This document shows positions 63,958 through 64,000 of a DNA stretch of 64,000 nucleotides, in pieces. The notes beneath the pieces were generated by a model. That model searched no databases, was not told the DNA's origin, and worked only from the letters and a program-made list of their open reading frames with translations. The DNA is taken from positions 1,605,501 through 1,669,500 of the forward strand of contig NZ_CP016757.1 in assembly GCF_001701045.1 (NCBI RefSeq), given 5' to 3'. Numbering within the stretch: position 1 is the stretch's first letter; each line of letters opens with the position of its first letter. The position numbers and the translations under genes were made by a program. The stretch is from Cloacibacillus porcorum (GTDB taxonomy: Bacteria; Synergistota; Synergistia; Synergistales; Synergistaceae).

Positions 63958-64000
63958 TTTTTAGATTATAATAACAAAGAGATTACGAGAGAAAGCGGTG

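Overview
The window reads as a chromosomal segment of a GC-rich, anaerobic, diderm, amino-acid-fermenting bacterium, most likely a member of the Synergistota (Cloacibacillus/Synergistes-like). This is inference. It rests on a complete V-type ATPase operon with sodium-type rotor ligands, a branched-chain amino acid ABC importer, anaerobic enzymes (HydE, an FmdE-family protein, Fe-S type PurF), an outer-membrane trimeric adhesin, and a thioredoxin that appears to use selenocysteine. No rRNA, tRNA, CRISPR array or replication origin was seen.

Layout. 0.2-1.8 kb: a thioredoxin gene with an in-frame TGA exactly at its first redox cysteine, then a DUF3798-type exported protein. 2-3.7 kb: an AbiEi/AbiEii toxin-antitoxin pair. 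3.9-6.2 kb: a CPHC thioredoxin-like protein, cysteine synthase, a PmtA-like methyltransferase and a broken RhuM gene. 6.2-18 kb, minus strand: the purine operon purS-Q-L-F2-C-F1-M-N-H-D-E. It encodes the route from PRPP to IMP apart from PurB and PurK, and carries two purF genes, one of which has lost its glutaminase residues. 18.2-23.1 kb, plus strand: livKHMGF, divergent from pur, with a terminator between the binding protein gene and the rest.

23.1-38.1 kb is an accessory region: two nearly identical 1449-bp IS3-family insertions, a second IS3-type element, an IS256-type element, palindromic repeats, a sigma-like regulator, an OmpH-like protein, a roughly 2,080-residue trimeric autotransporter adhesin and an orphan Nif11-type peptide. 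38.1-48 kb: FmdE-family protein, malic enzyme, lysA, an Hpt/response regulator-EAL pair, a PQQ-type beta-propeller, HydE, and an HD-GYP gene interrupted by an in-frame TAG. 48.3-54.8 kb: an AddB/AddA-like recombination nuclease pair. 55.1-63.9 kb: the V-ATPase operon in the order H-I-K-E-C-F-A-B-D, from a clear promoter to a clear terminator.

The main unexplained signals are four. (1) A UxxC thioredoxin. (2) Five intergenic hairpins of 122-129 nt (11.2, 19.5, 23.1, 25.0 and 36.2 kb) that keep the same internal-loop bases while their helices change in a compensatory way. (3) Two copies of one IS inserted at the tips of two different hairpins of the same composite repeat, with visible 3-bp target duplications. 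(4) A glutaminase-dead PurF encoded two genes away from an intact PurF.
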